Of a stretch of DNA of 64,000 nt, positions 35,101-44,200 are shown piece by piece. The notes under the pieces are model-generated. The model was not told where the DNA came from. It worked only from the letters and a program-made list of their open reading frames with translations, and made no database searches. Position 1 is the first letter of the stretch, and each line of letters begins with the position of its first letter. This DNA comes from Oegoconia quadripuncta (lineage: Eukaryota > Arthropoda > Insecta > Lepidoptera > Autostichidae), in contig OX438742.1 in NCBI GenBank assembly GCA_949316235.1, positions 14,879,315 through 14,943,314 on the forward strand, given 5' to 3'. Made by a program: the position numbers and the translations under genes.

Positions 35101-35856
35101 AATGTAAGCTGGCCCGCACCACGCTTATCGGAAATGTGAACGTCGCGAGTCCTGCTTATACTGAAAGATGTAAATCGGGCGGCCGCGTGTACTTAAAAAA
35201 ACCTATAAATAAAAGACTTGATTAAAAAAGTTCTATACTTAATTCCGTTTACCACTGAACGTGATGAAATTTCTGGCGAATGGTATTACCGATATTTTGA
35301 ACTGAATTGAGTAGATGTCGCGAGAGTTTGAAAATGTGTGCCTATGCACGCATGCTAAATTTATGCGAGTTTACCTACACCACCTACACTACCGGGTGGG
35401 CCACGTCTATGTGAATAGTCCATGTGGTAGAACTTTTATGGGGGTGCCGGGTGGACACCTAACTTTTTATGAAAAGATGATTGTCAATCACTCACAAAGA
35501 AATTAGTGCGATGTTCAGGGGCAGACAATTTAAATTAAAACGTATTATATTCCTAATATTTTTTTTTTCAAAGTTTGACGAATCTTGGATGAGTTCTATT
35601 TCAAATGTTGGTAGAAAACAGTTGAAAATTGGTCTATCCAGTTCTGTACTTAGGTATCGTAGTTTTGTTAGTAGCACTCATCCAAGAACAACGCTTTATA
35701 TTGAGGGAAAAACAATTTTGTTAATTAAAATTAAACTATTTCAGGTCAAAGAATCTCGGCGGAATTTCGATTGTGGACCTCTCCATGGATGACTTCCGTG
35801 GTCTCTGCACAGGAGACAAGTATCCTATATTGCGTGCTGCTAAATATCGTCTTTAA
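14153..35856 (+). CDS. Idgf: Imaginal disc growth factor (chitinase-like GH18 protein)
   Basis: Nine exons: 14153-14264, 26720-26970, 27842-27974, 28186-28356, 29633-29801, 32318-32448, 33762-33887, 34730-34829, 35745-35856. They sum to 1305 bases with one open frame (434 residues plus TAA), the usual IDGF length. The protein opens with a signal peptide (hydrophobic LVAFAGLLALAAA), then KVICYYDSKSYVRE, the first GH18 strand. The GH18 active-site motif at 145-152 reads DGIDLAWQ: the catalytic Glu is Gln and the preceding Asp is Ala, so the enzyme should bind but not cleave chitin-type sugars, as is known for IDGFs. The C-terminus ends LRAAKYRL. IDGFs are secreted growth factors that act with insulin on insect cells. 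Every donor and acceptor follows GT/AG. The start at 14153 is chosen over 14096 because it places the signal peptide at the N-terminus. Confidence 0.96.
14790..15200 (+). repeat. Dispersed repeat family E
   Basis: It contains TGTTTGAGGGCGTTGTGTGT, then a diverged body with CCATGTTTGATGGATATCCG and the closing GAGGGTTTTCTAAATTTTCA. The order matches the copy at 23828-24240. Confidence 0.55.
15606..16447 (+). mobile_element. Non-autonomous mariner element with about 242-base inverted repeats
   Basis: The ends read TACAGGGCGTCCCAAAG and are flanked by TA duplications (15604-15605, 16448-16449). The arms 15606-15847 and 16205-16447 look identical by eye except perhaps in an A run. Between them, from about 15858 to 16099, an open stretch encodes the C-terminal end of a mariner-type transposase: ARSPDLTPLDFFFWGYVKDM, with the last catalytic Asp region, then SHFEHLIN before a stop. 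The front of the transposase, with the first two catalytic Asp residues, is missing. Near-identical arms point to recent activity or recent arm conversion. Confidence 0.88.
16650..17174. repeat. MITE-like element with imperfect inverted ends
   Basis: The left end AAGGTCGTTTTCACACC pairs imperfectly with the right end (minus strand AAGGCTGTTTTCATACG). Its right half (GTAGCATGACATCGTTTGTC, and CTCGCGCGACATAAACGTCG) recurs, reversed and interrupted, at about 36690-37015, so it is a repeat family. I found no clean target duplication. The chance open frames inside are not convincing genes. Confidence 0.5.
17806..18190 (+). repeat. Dispersed repeat family E
   Basis: It starts near CCCCTGACAAAAAAACGACG and continues with TGTCCAGTCTTTATCAGG, TTAAAGACTAAACGGG and CAGGGGTTTTCTATATTC, the same blocks in the same order as at 23828-24240. 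Confidence 0.65.
18760..18931 (+). mobile_element. LINE 3' untranslated tail with two hairpins and poly(A)
   Basis: It contains GAGGTTTTAGTGGGTAT, a hairpin CCCTCC/GGAGGG (18839-18856), CCACATAACCTT, a hairpin CTCGCC/GGCGAG (18874-18893), ACGCGTA and a terminal A8 run. The element at about 48140-48318 has the same plan with different stem sequences. No coding part is attached. Confidence 0.65.
18940..20245 (+). mobile_element. 5'-truncated RTE-like LINE, reverse transcriptase and C-terminus
   Basis: The fragment begins near the FFNKLLQQEV block, directly after another LINE's poly(A). Motifs follow in order with frameshifts: NQLGFMPGRGTANPTFALRQ, VFIDLEKAYDRVP, the catalytic block MLFADDIVLAGENAT, then ISRTKTEHLFC, and a C-terminal HIMRRDERHVTRRVLSV to CCADPT and stop. 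F-A-D-D is the catalytic Asp pair of reverse transcriptase. At least several stops and shifts make it a dead copy. It is the same family as the copies at 2085 and 54180. Confidence 0.88.
20370..20540. repeat. Dispersed repeat fragment (GGTTCCGC/CCGTCTG type)
   Basis: AACCCGTAAGGTTCCGCATT and GCGTTCCATCTGTCTGCA look like a reversed, diverged copy of the end of the repeat at 55470-55860, which reads GCGGACAGACAGACGCACAT and GGTTCCTTGTTGAC. Confidence 0.4.
22150..22372 (+). mobile_element. SINE family B copy with truncated tail
   Basis: The head CATCGTGGCTCAATGTAAAC and B-box GGATTCGATCCCCAGCGGGG are well kept. Next come ATTTTAAATGTTCGCC, a CATCTTATCTAAGTCTGCCG block and TGTTGTGTTCCGGTTGTC. The usual 3' end is replaced by GCGGGCAGGAAGCTAGT, which is the end of the repeat family at 5690, so the junction may be a recombinant. 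A fragment of another repeat (about 22010-22145) abuts it. Confidence 0.7.
23384..23600. mobile_element. SINE family A head joined to a reversed SINE family C
   Basis: Bases 23384-23482 are a + strand family A head (CGACCTGTTTGGTGTAGTGG, GGTTCGAATCCC, TGATGAATACGG). It stops abruptly. Bases about 23484-23600 then read, on the minus strand, GGTGGCTCAGCGGTTAAGAC and GAGGTCCGGGTTCATTTCCC, which is a different tRNA-like SINE, also seen reversed at about 44500-44625. Two SINEs are thus fused head to head. Confidence 0.7.
23828..24240 (+). repeat. Dispersed repeat family E, well-kept copy
   Basis: Ordered blocks: ACCCCCGACAAAAAACGACG, TGCGTTTGACGGCGTTGTGT, a (TG)n run, TCTTTCTCCGGACGTATCTC, TTAAAGACTAAACGAGGGGA, GCCATATTTGATGAAAATCG and GGTTTTCTAAATT. 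This is the reference copy for the family in the window. It has no open frame and no clear ends. Confidence 0.7.
25430..25690. repeat. Dispersed repeat containing TCATCGATGTCGTCATCGAT
   Basis: The block AATTTCATCGATGTCGTCAT and ACGTGTGATTGGTTCGTTAA is found again at about 38015-38140. Its end, CTGATCACCCCATTTGGGAT, matches a reversed fragment at about 53545-53605. Confidence 0.6.
26000..26245 (+). mobile_element. LINE 3' end (family D) with (GAT)n tail
   Basis: It contains CATATAGCTCGAAGAACTGA, ACACCGGCAAGCGCAGCGTA, a frameshifted WTDDL.KS..RWMEVAW block, TTCAACAGTGGCCGTTCTGTGGC and a terminal GATGATGATGATG. It is a truncated relic of the same family as 12478, 36751 and 52690. Confidence 0.75.
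26971..27841. other. IDGF intron 2
   Basis: A plain intron with donor GTAAGA and a T-rich acceptor. I recognise no repeat or gene. Confidence 0.6.
28357..29632. other. IDGF intron 4
   Basis: The only recognisable content is a dispersed repeat at about 28862-28990 (TGAGTGACCACTAGTGGCAT), also found at about 44265-44360 in an intron of the Kunitz gene. The rest is unrecognised. Confidence 0.55.
30533..31465 (+). mobile_element. Non-autonomous mariner element, second family
   Basis: The ends TACAGGGTGTAATCGTTAAG are flanked by TA. The arms are about 30533-30709 and 31277-31465 and differ by several substitutions and a small insertion, so this copy is older than the one at 15606. The interior keeps a transposase C-terminal part: VMNFLRNNFNG, ARSPDLTPCDFFLWGFVKDH, then RARHCIAQRGRHFEHLL before a stop (about 30950-31243). 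The N-terminal region and first catalytic residues are absent. It sits inside IDGF intron 5. Confidence 0.85.
32640..33430 (-). mobile_element. 5'-truncated LINE: RNase H end and C-terminal zinc motif
   Basis: Minus strand, inside IDGF intron 6. An open stretch from about 33430 down to 32892 starts with the end of an RNase H domain (VWVPGHVGIEGNECADRLAR). It continues through TGHYGTRDLLFKMGL to a C-x2-C-x8-H-x4-C zinc motif (CRACNKERESMKHLLCDC) and stops after RLMKSINWQ. RNase H followed by this motif is typical of the C-terminus of I/LOA/R1-group non-LTR retrotransposons. The 3' UTR runs to about 32640 and includes GAATAGAATAGAATC on the minus strand. The 522-base open frame is undamaged, so the insertion is fairly young. 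Confidence 0.82.
33888..35744. other. IDGF introns 7 and 8
   Basis: Introns 33888-34729 and 34830-35744 flank the exon 34730-34829. I see no repeats or other genes in them. Confidence 0.55.
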
Positions 35857-36349
35857 AGTAGACTGCCCCATGAGATTATACCTATAATTATATTTGAACT
35901 AACTGAACGTCGGCGAGCGAACGCTGCAAACGAAACCTGAAAATTTAAACGCTGTCAAGTGAATGCAACGAAGTCATTATTTCTAATCCTATTTCTGTTT
36001 CTTTAAATATACTAATATCCTATACTTTAAATCAATGTATCAAATAATGATTACTTTATATTTACTTCAAATGGATAATCTGAAGTTTGTAGCGATAGAA
36101 ATGTGTGATTATTATAATATTATTATTCTGTCCTTTTAATTTATTGGTATCAATTGTTTTAAAAACCCGATATAAGTATTTAGAAATAATTTTTCGTGAT
36201 TCCATTTCTCTATTTACATAATGTACCTCATACCTATACGTACTATCTATACTTACTATCACTTCCTCTTTGTTAATTGTGAGAATAACGCTGTTTACTA
36301 AATGCTGCATTTGTGACTAGTGAAGACAGAGATACGTATAAACAATTTT

Positions 36350-36355
36350 AATAAA
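36350..36355 (+). promoter_or_regulatory. Idgf: Poly(A) signal of IDGF
   Basis: AATAAA lies 494 bases after the stop codon. No earlier AATAAA is seen in the 3' UTR. Confidence 0.65.
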
Positions 36356-36532
36356 GAAATAATATTGATACATTATGATTGTTTTCTTTTATTTTAGCCT
36401 AGATTGAGTAATATAATTCATCATATATAACAAAAGTTAACGAACATTTTAGGTGACTTATTTTGAACTACAAATTAATATATTATAAATGGACAAAATA
36501 AACTCTACCTTATAAATACTTGTTACAAGCTT

Positions 36533-36690
36533 TTGGTGTAGGTAGTGATTATAAACCCTGATTGCTAAAGGTCGCGGGTTCGAATTTTTTATGATGAATA
36601 CGGACACGTGCACCAGAGTTATGAATGTTTTCATTTATAATAGATAATTTACAAAAAATATGTATTTTTGTGTAGGGTATCAACTATCTG
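36533..36690 (+). repeat. SINE family A, diverged copy
   Basis: It has GGTGTAGGTAGTGATTATAA, a B-box GGTCGCGGGTTCGAA, ATGATGAATACGGACACGTG and the tail GTATCAACTATCTG. It lacks the first few bases of the head and part of the centre. Confidence 0.65.
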
Positions 36691-37025
36691 CACAAGAAGC
36701 ATGACAGGCGTGATAAGCGTTTATGTCGCGCGAGAAAATAAATGTCTTATCTTATCATCATCATATCAGCTGAAAGATGTCCACTGCTGGACAAAGGCCT
36801 CCCCCAAAGATCTCCACAACGATCGGTCCTGCGCTGCCCGTATCCAGCGGCTTCCCGCGACCTTTACCAAATCGTCTGTCCACGGTCTGCCCACGCTGCG
36901 TCTTCCGGCACGTTCATACGTCCCTTCTGCTCATTCGCTTGGATGAATAATACAACTATCCCACTCTCACTCCCACGTCGCGAACTACGAATAATGTCAT
37001 GCTACGGAGGCTGGTATCCATAAAA
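36690..37025. repeat. MITE-like repeat interrupted by a LINE tail
   Basis: The outer parts (GCATGACAGGCGTGATAAGC, GTCGCGCGAGAAAATA, then CGCGAACTACGAATAATGTC and CATGCTACGGAGGCT) are the reverse of the right half of the repeat at 16650-17174. The middle (about 36751-36920) is a reversed family D LINE 3' end beginning CATCATCATATCAGC. A LINE tail therefore inserted into an older MITE-like copy. Confidence 0.65.
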
Positions 37026-37855
37026 CAAGCCTAGGGTAAGAATATTTATAGGGTAAGAGGTAACAGTTCTAAGTATTTTTTAAATTTATTATTTATTTTT
37101 GTGCACCGTAATGAGACCCTGATGGTCACAAATTATTCGAAACATACTCACAAAGACGACTAACAAAGGCACAAGCTCGGTGACATTGTTTGTTGATGGT
37201 TTTATTATAGTAGATCCTGGTTACCATCTACGGTGGGACTGCTTGTCAATGTTTATGTAGATGTTGTCATAATGCCAAGTCGTGAGTATGACGCATATAT
37301 TTTCTCAGTCATAGCCAAGGGTCCTCAGTCCACACGCTTGTAAACGATATCCACGAGACAAATCTTAAACAATCCGCGTATTTAGCAAAATTTATATATT
37401 TTTGTACTAACTTTCTACTAAAAAAATTACTGCTATTTATTTAAAACCCACGATCGCTGGTTGTTGTCTACCAAAAGGAAATTTAATATTTTTTACATAC
37501 CTATTCTTTTAGGATTCGGTAGATTATTGGCAAAAACGGACCACTTATAAATTTATCGCGTCATTCCATTTGTCACAGTATGGATATTATTATTGAACCT
37601 TGTAGGTTGCAATTTGGTAGGATGGTGTCTTCTATAAATTATAGTGTATTGATATTATGAGAAACAAGACGGCTATCCATATTGACATTTATTATTAAGG
37701 ATTGTTGGTCTTTAAAACGACTAAGTGCGTGTCGGGCCACGCTCACTGTAAGGTACTGTACTTACCCATCACAATATGAGTACTTAAAGTAAGGTTTTTG
37801 TTGTTTGATAAATAATTTTCAATGGAAAGTACATTTTATAATTCTTTCGCCTATA

Positions 37856-37950
37856 AGAATAAAAAGAAATCTTTATTTGATCCATTGAGCGACACATATA
37901 CATAACAAATAATTGATCGGGTTGTACTTAAAACAACGTAAAACAACGTA
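37856..37950 (-). repeat. LINE 3' end, reversed
   Basis: AAGAATAAAAAGAAATCTTT followed by ATTTGATCCATTGAGCGACA has the layout of a reversed LINE end with a short A-rich tandem tail, like those at 49500 and 60185. Confidence 0.4.
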
Positions 37951-38014
37951 AAATACGGAACAGATCTAAAAATATGCTGTAGCCAGTTTACGGTGTTAAA
38001 GTGGTATGACGTCA

Positions 38015-38140
38015 GGCGCGTTATTCTGTAACTTCATCGATATAGTCATCGATAACGATGTCTAACGAGAAAACATCATATGGCCGAACGAGCAATGCGC
38101 CAACCAATCACACGTCAGAACGTAATCTATGACAATATAT
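38015..38140. repeat. Dispersed repeat, copy of 25430 family
   Basis: TCATCGATATAGTCATCGAT and ACCAATCACACGTCAGAACG match the 25430 repeat, with the second block in reverse orientation. Confidence 0.55.
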
Positions 38141-38554
38141 AAATGGAGTTACACGATAGCCGCAGGTCCCCATCTCAGCGTAGATTGTAGTCGACTGCAA
38201 CGCTGGTTTTCAGTGGAGGTGAGATCACGAACGCCAATGAGACACTCACAAATAATATTTAAATTCCTAAACAGTTTATACATCTAATGTATATCCCAAT
38301 GCCTGCAGTGGAAGGACTGCATTGCTTTGGTACGCAATGACTAGCAGCTGGCCACGCTATGATGGGTTCGAGCTTAGATATGCTTCAGGTCTTAAAGCTT
38401 GGCCATCATTGCAGGCCTTGCTGTCCGTAGTCTTTACTACAGCTTTTCCATCATGCAATCCTGACCGCGCTGTGATAGACTGGAATTGCGCTACATGTAC
38501 GTACATATAGCATACCAAAATTGGCATCTTGACCACCGCCTATGCAAATAAATA

Positions 38555-38618
38555 ATTTCATTTAATCATTTCAAATTATTTAATTTATATTAAATAATTT
38601 TGAATGATTAAATGAAAT
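38555..38618. repeat. Fold-back hairpin, 30-base arms
   Basis: Arms 38555-38584 and 38589-38618 pair over 30 bases with about two mismatches and a 4-base loop. Sequence is AT-rich (ATTTCATTTAATCATT). It could extrude as a cruciform or be a small MITE. Confidence 0.7.
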
Positions 38619-38879
38619 CATTAACTAGACACATATTAGTAATGTAAATATTTTAATATAACTAATACGCCTTGTTTTTGCTAATTACTTACATGGTAAG
38701 ATAGAAACGGCAAACTTAACTTCGTAACTTGATAATTCTATATGCCATTAGAAATTCTTGATTTCTATTTTTTTCTCTACTATATTAATTCCGTGGTATT
38801 ATTTTCATTTAAAAATGTATTACATACTACTTTAGGTACATAAAAAATAGTAAAACAGTTTACAAGACAAGCGTGTAAA

Positions 38880-38990
38880 CCGTCACCGTGGCTCAATGTA
38901 AAACAACATAGGGTTTACGACATTTTCACTTAACATCAGGTGTGATTTAGGTCAATAGCGCTCCGTTATGCCTAAAAAAATGATGCAACA
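38880..38990 (+). repeat. SINE family B with internal deletion
   Basis: The head CACCGTGGCTCAATGTAAAA and GGGTTTACGA are joined directly to the 3' tail CACTTAACATCAGGTGTGAT, with the middle (about 200 bases in other copies) gone. Confidence 0.65.
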
Positions 38991-39640
38991 TTTACAAAAG
39001 GTGCTCGCTTTTCTCTGAAAACGGATCTCTTCCAGCAAGACCCTGTGATGTAAAGAAGAGATTCAATGAAATAGACATATAGGTACATGCGTAAAATTAA
39101 CTTTACTGCATACCTTTAAAGATTCTAAATCAACGGGCAGTCTATACTAGGCTTTGATCACGAGTACGTACGTATGATGATATATAATATATTGTGTGTT
39201 TCGAAGACTCGTATCTTTTTATGGGATTGAGTTAGAAACTTAAAATTTTTACAGGACTTTCTTGATATTAATTTCTACTAGACAACTCCAGCTGTCCCAC
39301 AAAATTTAAAAACCTCCTCCTTTTTGAAGTCGGTTAAAAAGGATTTTTGCGAATAGGCAACAACGGACAACAAAGTGATCCTATAAGAGTTCCGCGTTAC
39401 CTCTGTACCTAAACCCAAAATGTGAGTAATAAGTGTGGCTGATTTACTCTCACATTACCTGTAGGGGCTTTCGCGTTCTGAGAAGTAGCTCGCTGGTTTG
39501 GAACATGGTACACACCCTTGTGTTAAAGAAGAGTAGGTATTTCGCTTCGCCGAAAGACAAACTTAAGAGTGACATCGTCTACTAAAAAGTTTAAGTATTT
39601 TTTTCCCCAAAAGGCTTAAACTTCTGAGAAAAATGAACTG

Positions 39641-39760
39641 AAAGCCGTTGTCGCATGCCACTAGTATGTTATTTTTAACGTGCCTATATGTTACTAGATT
39701 GGTCTTTTTTAAAACGTAACTAGGTGTGTAATTATTGCGGTGGCATGCGACAACGGCTTT
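39641..39760. mobile_element. 120-base mini-MITE with perfect 21-base inverted ends
   Basis: Arms 39641-39661 and 39740-39760 are perfect inverted repeats starting AAAGCCGTTGTCGCATG. The 78-base centre has no coding potential. I see no clear target duplication. I cannot assign the superfamily. Confidence 0.75.
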
Positions 39761-40333
39761 ATCGGTCATCGCCGTACCTATGTGTAGATTTAATTTCGGT
39801 TAGTTAATTATCTTTTAAAATTGTGTTTTTTATTACGTAGTTTTAAATTCCCGAAGTCAAAAGAAGAACTGGCTACGATTTCAGATTAAAAAATTTTCTT
39901 CCTTCATTCTTTTCAGTACATAGTTTTTCCGTAGTTGCGTTTAAGTTTTAACTTGTTGGCAGTTAAAATTTTATATGAGACGTATAGGGGCTTGTCATGC
40001 TTTTGGACCTGATGTCCTCTGCTATATTCAACCAGATGCGACTAACATAAACTTCTGATGAAAGTGTGAAGGTACAATTTGACTTCATTCTACGGTGGAT
40101 TCAGCTTTTAAATAATATCTAACAAATAGCTAAATAAAGTAGGTAGATAAAAATTCAAAAAGATGTATGTCGACGTTGTGCTTACTACCCCTCCCTTGGT
40201 GTATCCCGAAAAAATACTGGCTACATCAATATACTAGTTGGTGTTTTATGTCATTCCTAAATGCATGTGATTGACACTGTCAAATTCATGTTAAATTAAA
40301 CTTTACTTATATTTTAATAGTTTTGCGCTTATC

Positions 40334-41086
40334 ATGTTTTCCCAACGAATAAATAGATTGAGTACGAAGTTACCATTTTCAACGGCACTGTTTACTTTTG
40401 CTAAACACACAAGTTCATGTCCAGCAACAAAGAAGAAAGCAGGAGGCTCTGCAGGATCCCCTATCACACGCGCTACAAGATCTGGCAAATGCCGTATGGG
40501 ATTTATACCAGAAGAATGGTTTGTATTCTTTCATCCTAAGACGGGTGTATCTGGACCCTATATTTTTGGTTTGGTTGTTGCAAATTATTTGTTCAGCAAA
40601 GAGATATTAGTGACGGAACATGAATACTATAGTGGGTTGTCGATCTTCCTCGTTATTTATCTAGTTACGACAAAACTAGGACCAGGCATAGGCAATAGTT
40701 TGGATAAACAGGTGGATGAAGTAGAAGCTGATTTTGAAAAAGGCAGAAAAATGGAAATAGACTTACATGAGTCAAATATTAAGAATGCTAAGGATGCACA
40801 ATGGAGGGCAGAAGGGCAAAAGGTATTAATGGACGCAAAGAAAGAAAATGTAGCAATGCAGCTTGAAGCCGAGTACCGAGAAAGGTCTATGTTAGTTTAC
40901 CGTTCTGTTAGGGGCCGCATGGATTACCATGTGAAGAGGTATTATTCTGAAGCCCGCATACATCAGAGGTGGATGATCGATTGGATTTTGAATAATGTTA
41001 TGAAATCGATCACGTCAGATTTTGAGCAGCGAGCCTTAGATCAAGCTATCAAGGACTTGGAAGCTGCAGCAAGCAAGGCTGGTTAA
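40334..41086 (+). CDS. ATPsynB: Mitochondrial ATP synthase subunit b, intronless paralogue
   Basis: A single open frame of 250 residues. It starts with a basic, Ser/Thr-rich mitochondrial targeting stretch (MFSQRINRLSTKLPF). Then comes MGFIPEEWFVFFHPKTGVSG at about 55-74, the hallmark of the F1Fo ATP synthase b subunit, followed by a membrane hairpin around 75-115 with TEHEYYSGLS between its two hydrophobic parts. A long charged helix to the end forms the peripheral stalk. The subunit links Fo to F1 in the inner mitochondrial membrane. Length matches the family. The lack of introns, and changes in normally conserved membrane segments, suggest a retrocopy that stayed functional, perhaps with a restricted (such as male germline) role; that role is inference. 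A T-rich acceptor-like site (TTTTAATAG, to 40320) just ahead of the ATG leaves room for a 5' UTR intron. Confidence 0.9.
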   Translation: MFSQRINRLSTKLPFSTALFTFAKHTSSCPATKKKAGGSAGSPITRATRSGKCRMGFIPEEWFVFFHPKTGVSGPYIFGLVVANYLFSKEILVTEHEYYSGLSIFLVIYLVTTKLGPGIGNSLDKQVDEVEADFEKGRKMEIDLHESNIKNAKDAQWRAEGQKVLMDAKKENVAMQLEAEYRERSMLVYRSVRGRMDYHVKRYYSEARIHQRWMIDWILNNVMKSITSDFEQRALDQAIKDLEAAASKAG

Positions 41087-41153
41087 AATGAAGAAGAATG
41101 AATCCACTTTTGAATTTACACAACAGTTTATGTTTCGTGTTTTCTAAAATTCT

Positions 41154-41159
41154 AATAAA
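41154..41159 (+). promoter_or_regulatory. Poly(A) signal of the ATP synthase b copy
   Basis: AATAAA lies 68 bases after the stop and is only about 105 bases ahead of the start codon of the next gene, so the two genes are tightly packed. Confidence 0.65.
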
Positions 41160-41263
41160 AGTTGCATAATCAGAAATTTCTTTTTTTACGACGCCATGAA
41201 TGTTTTATAACGTTTACCAATATAGTAAATCTTAGAATAATATGATGTACAGGTAATACAAAA

Positions 41264-44200
41264 ATGCTGAGATATTTCGTATTTTCTTGTTTGTTTCTAC
41301 AAACCCCTGCGTTGTCTGTGCCAAGGCGTATTAATGAAACATATTATGAAAGTAAGTTCTTAATTATAAATAATGATGGCGATTTTATATTTTCACTGCC
41401 ACCTATTTGCCTCGAGGTTTTAAACCTCAGTGTGTTGTTCTCGTCCATTTATGAGTGTAAGACTTCTTCAGCCGTATGCATCAAATTTGTATCTGATCCA
41501 TTGACTCTTATACTTCAATCATCACATCTTATTGCGTGTACAACGACTGCCTCAAACCGACACAATTTCCAAGCTTTCAAGCGTTTTTGTCACTTTTATA
41601 ACTAGTACTTTTACTCGTGGTAGCCTATTGCTACCGTCCCGCTCACTGCATTCAGGCGCAGTCCATGGTATACACGAAAACACACCCCCTTTAGTTTCCC
41701 GAGGAGCTTCACCTGACCTCCTTCTCTGGGTTGGCATTAGTGCCGTTTTGCATTTAATTGGCTACACTCGCATTTGGCAAGGAGGGAAGTGGGAAACTTC
41801 GTTTCATACTTACCCATCCCATTTCTTTCTTTAATTAGTATTGGGGTCCAAGGTAGCAATAGAGTCACGTAGGGCACCATCTACCTTCACCAGGCGCCGT
41901 GTCGTGTACCCTGTTGATCCCAGCTTATAGGAGTTACAGTGGGTGGACGCGAGATTGACTTTTATGCTGCTTTGGTACCTACGTCTGCTGTCTGCTCGAT
42001 GTGCTAACACAATAGATCTCACTGACACACTACTAATGGTTGCATGAACACATGCCAGGGTAGCATGACCGAAAGTCTCTCTGCGATGACGACACGAAGA
42101 AGCCTGCTGTCACGTTGTTTATGCGACTAAAAGAGACGCAAAGCTTCTATCTCGTGTCATTATAGAGAGGCTATGGGGCATGCTAAGCAATGAAACACAT
42201 TGAAAATACGTGGCAAATTATGTATGTACACACTTTCGCATTTATAATATTAGTTGGGATTACAATAATTTCTGCCTACGAACTTATAAATCACATACAG
42301 ATGTATGCATGTATGTTTGTTACCCCTTCACGCCTATACCGCTAGACGGATTTGGATGAAATTTGGTCGGTAGACAGATTAGGACCTGGATTAATATATC
42401 GGTTAATTTTTTTGCTGAACCGATTTTGAAGAAATCTTCTACGCGGACGAAGTCGCGGGCGGAAAGCTAGTAGAAAATAAAAATGGGTGACTCATACATC
42501 TTTTTTGATATTCTAAATGCATCTGTTGCACAGTGTAATGAACATAAGATTTACAAAACGGAAGTCGCGGGTGCGATTACCAGCGGTGTATATGTTTAAT
42601 ACCTACTCGGTTTGTGGTTTGAAATATCCGTCTGGCCCGGCACCTCTCTCTTATTGAAAATCTGCCTCCAAGCAGCGATGTTGATTGTTATGCTCTGCGG
42701 TTGTTTGAGTTAAGATAGCCAGTCCCCCAAGTAAATTGGGGTTCCGGGTGAGCGCACTTCCATCTTCGCCCTTATCCTCACTTAATATCAGATGTGATTG
42801 AGGTCAAACACTAAACGGTTGTCCATATAAAAAGCATCTGGTACCTAAATTAATAACGAGTACTATACACAAGGTATCCCGAAAATAGTAGATGATCCGT
42901 CGATTGTAGTGTTATTATTCTATAAGTTTGTGCCACTCGTGTCTGAATCGAGACGGGGTGATTGGCCATGGATTTTAAACCAATGACCGTAAAGTTTGTA
43001 GTCGTTTCAAAACTCAACGTGTGCCTTCAGATGTGTGGGCTTACATCTGAATCCACGGTAACCACCTGGTAACTGAACAACAAATTTTACGACCTTTGCT
43101 TGAAGTTCTTGGCCACCGCGGGTTCAAACTCGAGCCACACAAGGAAATTTACAAAATAACCAAGTAGTAAGTACTGACTCTAATCAGTAAATTATTATTT
43201 TTAGTAACTACAGAAAAAATTGATAAAGTTGAAGACTACGGTTGGCATGTGTGGTGCAAACTACAGCCGAATGGCTACGTTTGTCGAGGGAAATATGCAA
43301 TTTCTAGGTAATTCAATTTTTAATGTTTAATACCGGATAAGTTTTTTTATCGCAAGGAAAACAATAGGGCATATAAGGATTACCTTATATGCCAATACCT
43401 TATATTTCACTTAACTTATTAAGGTTAAGTGAAATATAAGGTATTGGCATAGTTATTATCATTACATCATTAAATTAAATACTTAAATATAAAAAAATTG
43501 GAGAAAATATGAGTTCCAAATAAATTTCGCATGATAGGTAGAAACCCTATACGAATTCCGCCAGTCACATATCAATCTAGGGTCTACGCGTGCGTTTTAG
43601 AAAAAATAAAACGCGGAAACATTCTTTCGCGAACCAAGTATGTTTCGTGGGCACAGCTGCTAAAATTCATTATCATTAAAAACGTCGGACGAGCCAGTGA
43701 CTGTGTGCTGATATGTTAGAGCTTACAGAATTACCAATGATGGTCAGCGAAACGCCTAGAACTTCCGAAACATCTGGTATTGCCAATCCGCCTGTCCAGT
43801 TCCATGGAAACGATACAAATCTCGCTATGGATATGTATATATATAACAGCAGAGTTCTATCTGTTGATAACCCCTGTCAATGTGTGTTTGTTTACTAATG
43901 TGTGTCCACGCATAAATTGGCAATCTTAATTGTCTTAAATATAATTCGTACTACTCTTTCTCAATAGATTCTACTACGATTTGAAGATGGAAGATTGTAA
44001 AACAGCTATCGTTGGGGGCTGTACCAATAACCTCAATTCATTTGGCACTTTAAGCGATTGCCAAGCGTCATGTCGCGGTAAGTTATCAATAGGGATAAAG
44101 AATTGGAATCGAGTACCGGCTTTTCTGATGTATGTACGTATTCCCCTTGATTCGATCACGAATCGTAGGCCAAAATCTTTGATAATAATAATATACATAT

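Larger units (their letters stand above)
36356..40333. other. Intergenic region IDGF to ATP synthase b copy
   Basis: No gene is visible. Contents listed separately: SINE relic (36533), interrupted MITE-like repeat (36690), LINE 3' end (37856), dispersed repeat (38015), fold-back (38555), short SINE (38880) and mini-MITE (39641). About 37030-37850 and 38990-39600 are unrecognised. Confidence 0.6.
41352..43204. other. Intron 1 of the Kunitz gene
   Basis: Bases 42240-42475 are an unbroken copy of the repeat at 5690 (ACCCCTTCACGCCTATACCG to GCGGACGAAGTCGCGGGCGG). Bases 42530-42835 are a SINE family B copy. About 41530-42180 is GC-richer than its surroundings (for example CGCAGTCCATGGTATACACG) and looks like old mobile DNA, but I cannot assign it and no frame in it is convincing. 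Confidence 0.55.

Noticed and set aside
36668..37023. Two overlapping open frames of about 92 codons
   Set aside because: They run through a SINE tail, an interrupted MITE and a reversed LINE tail.
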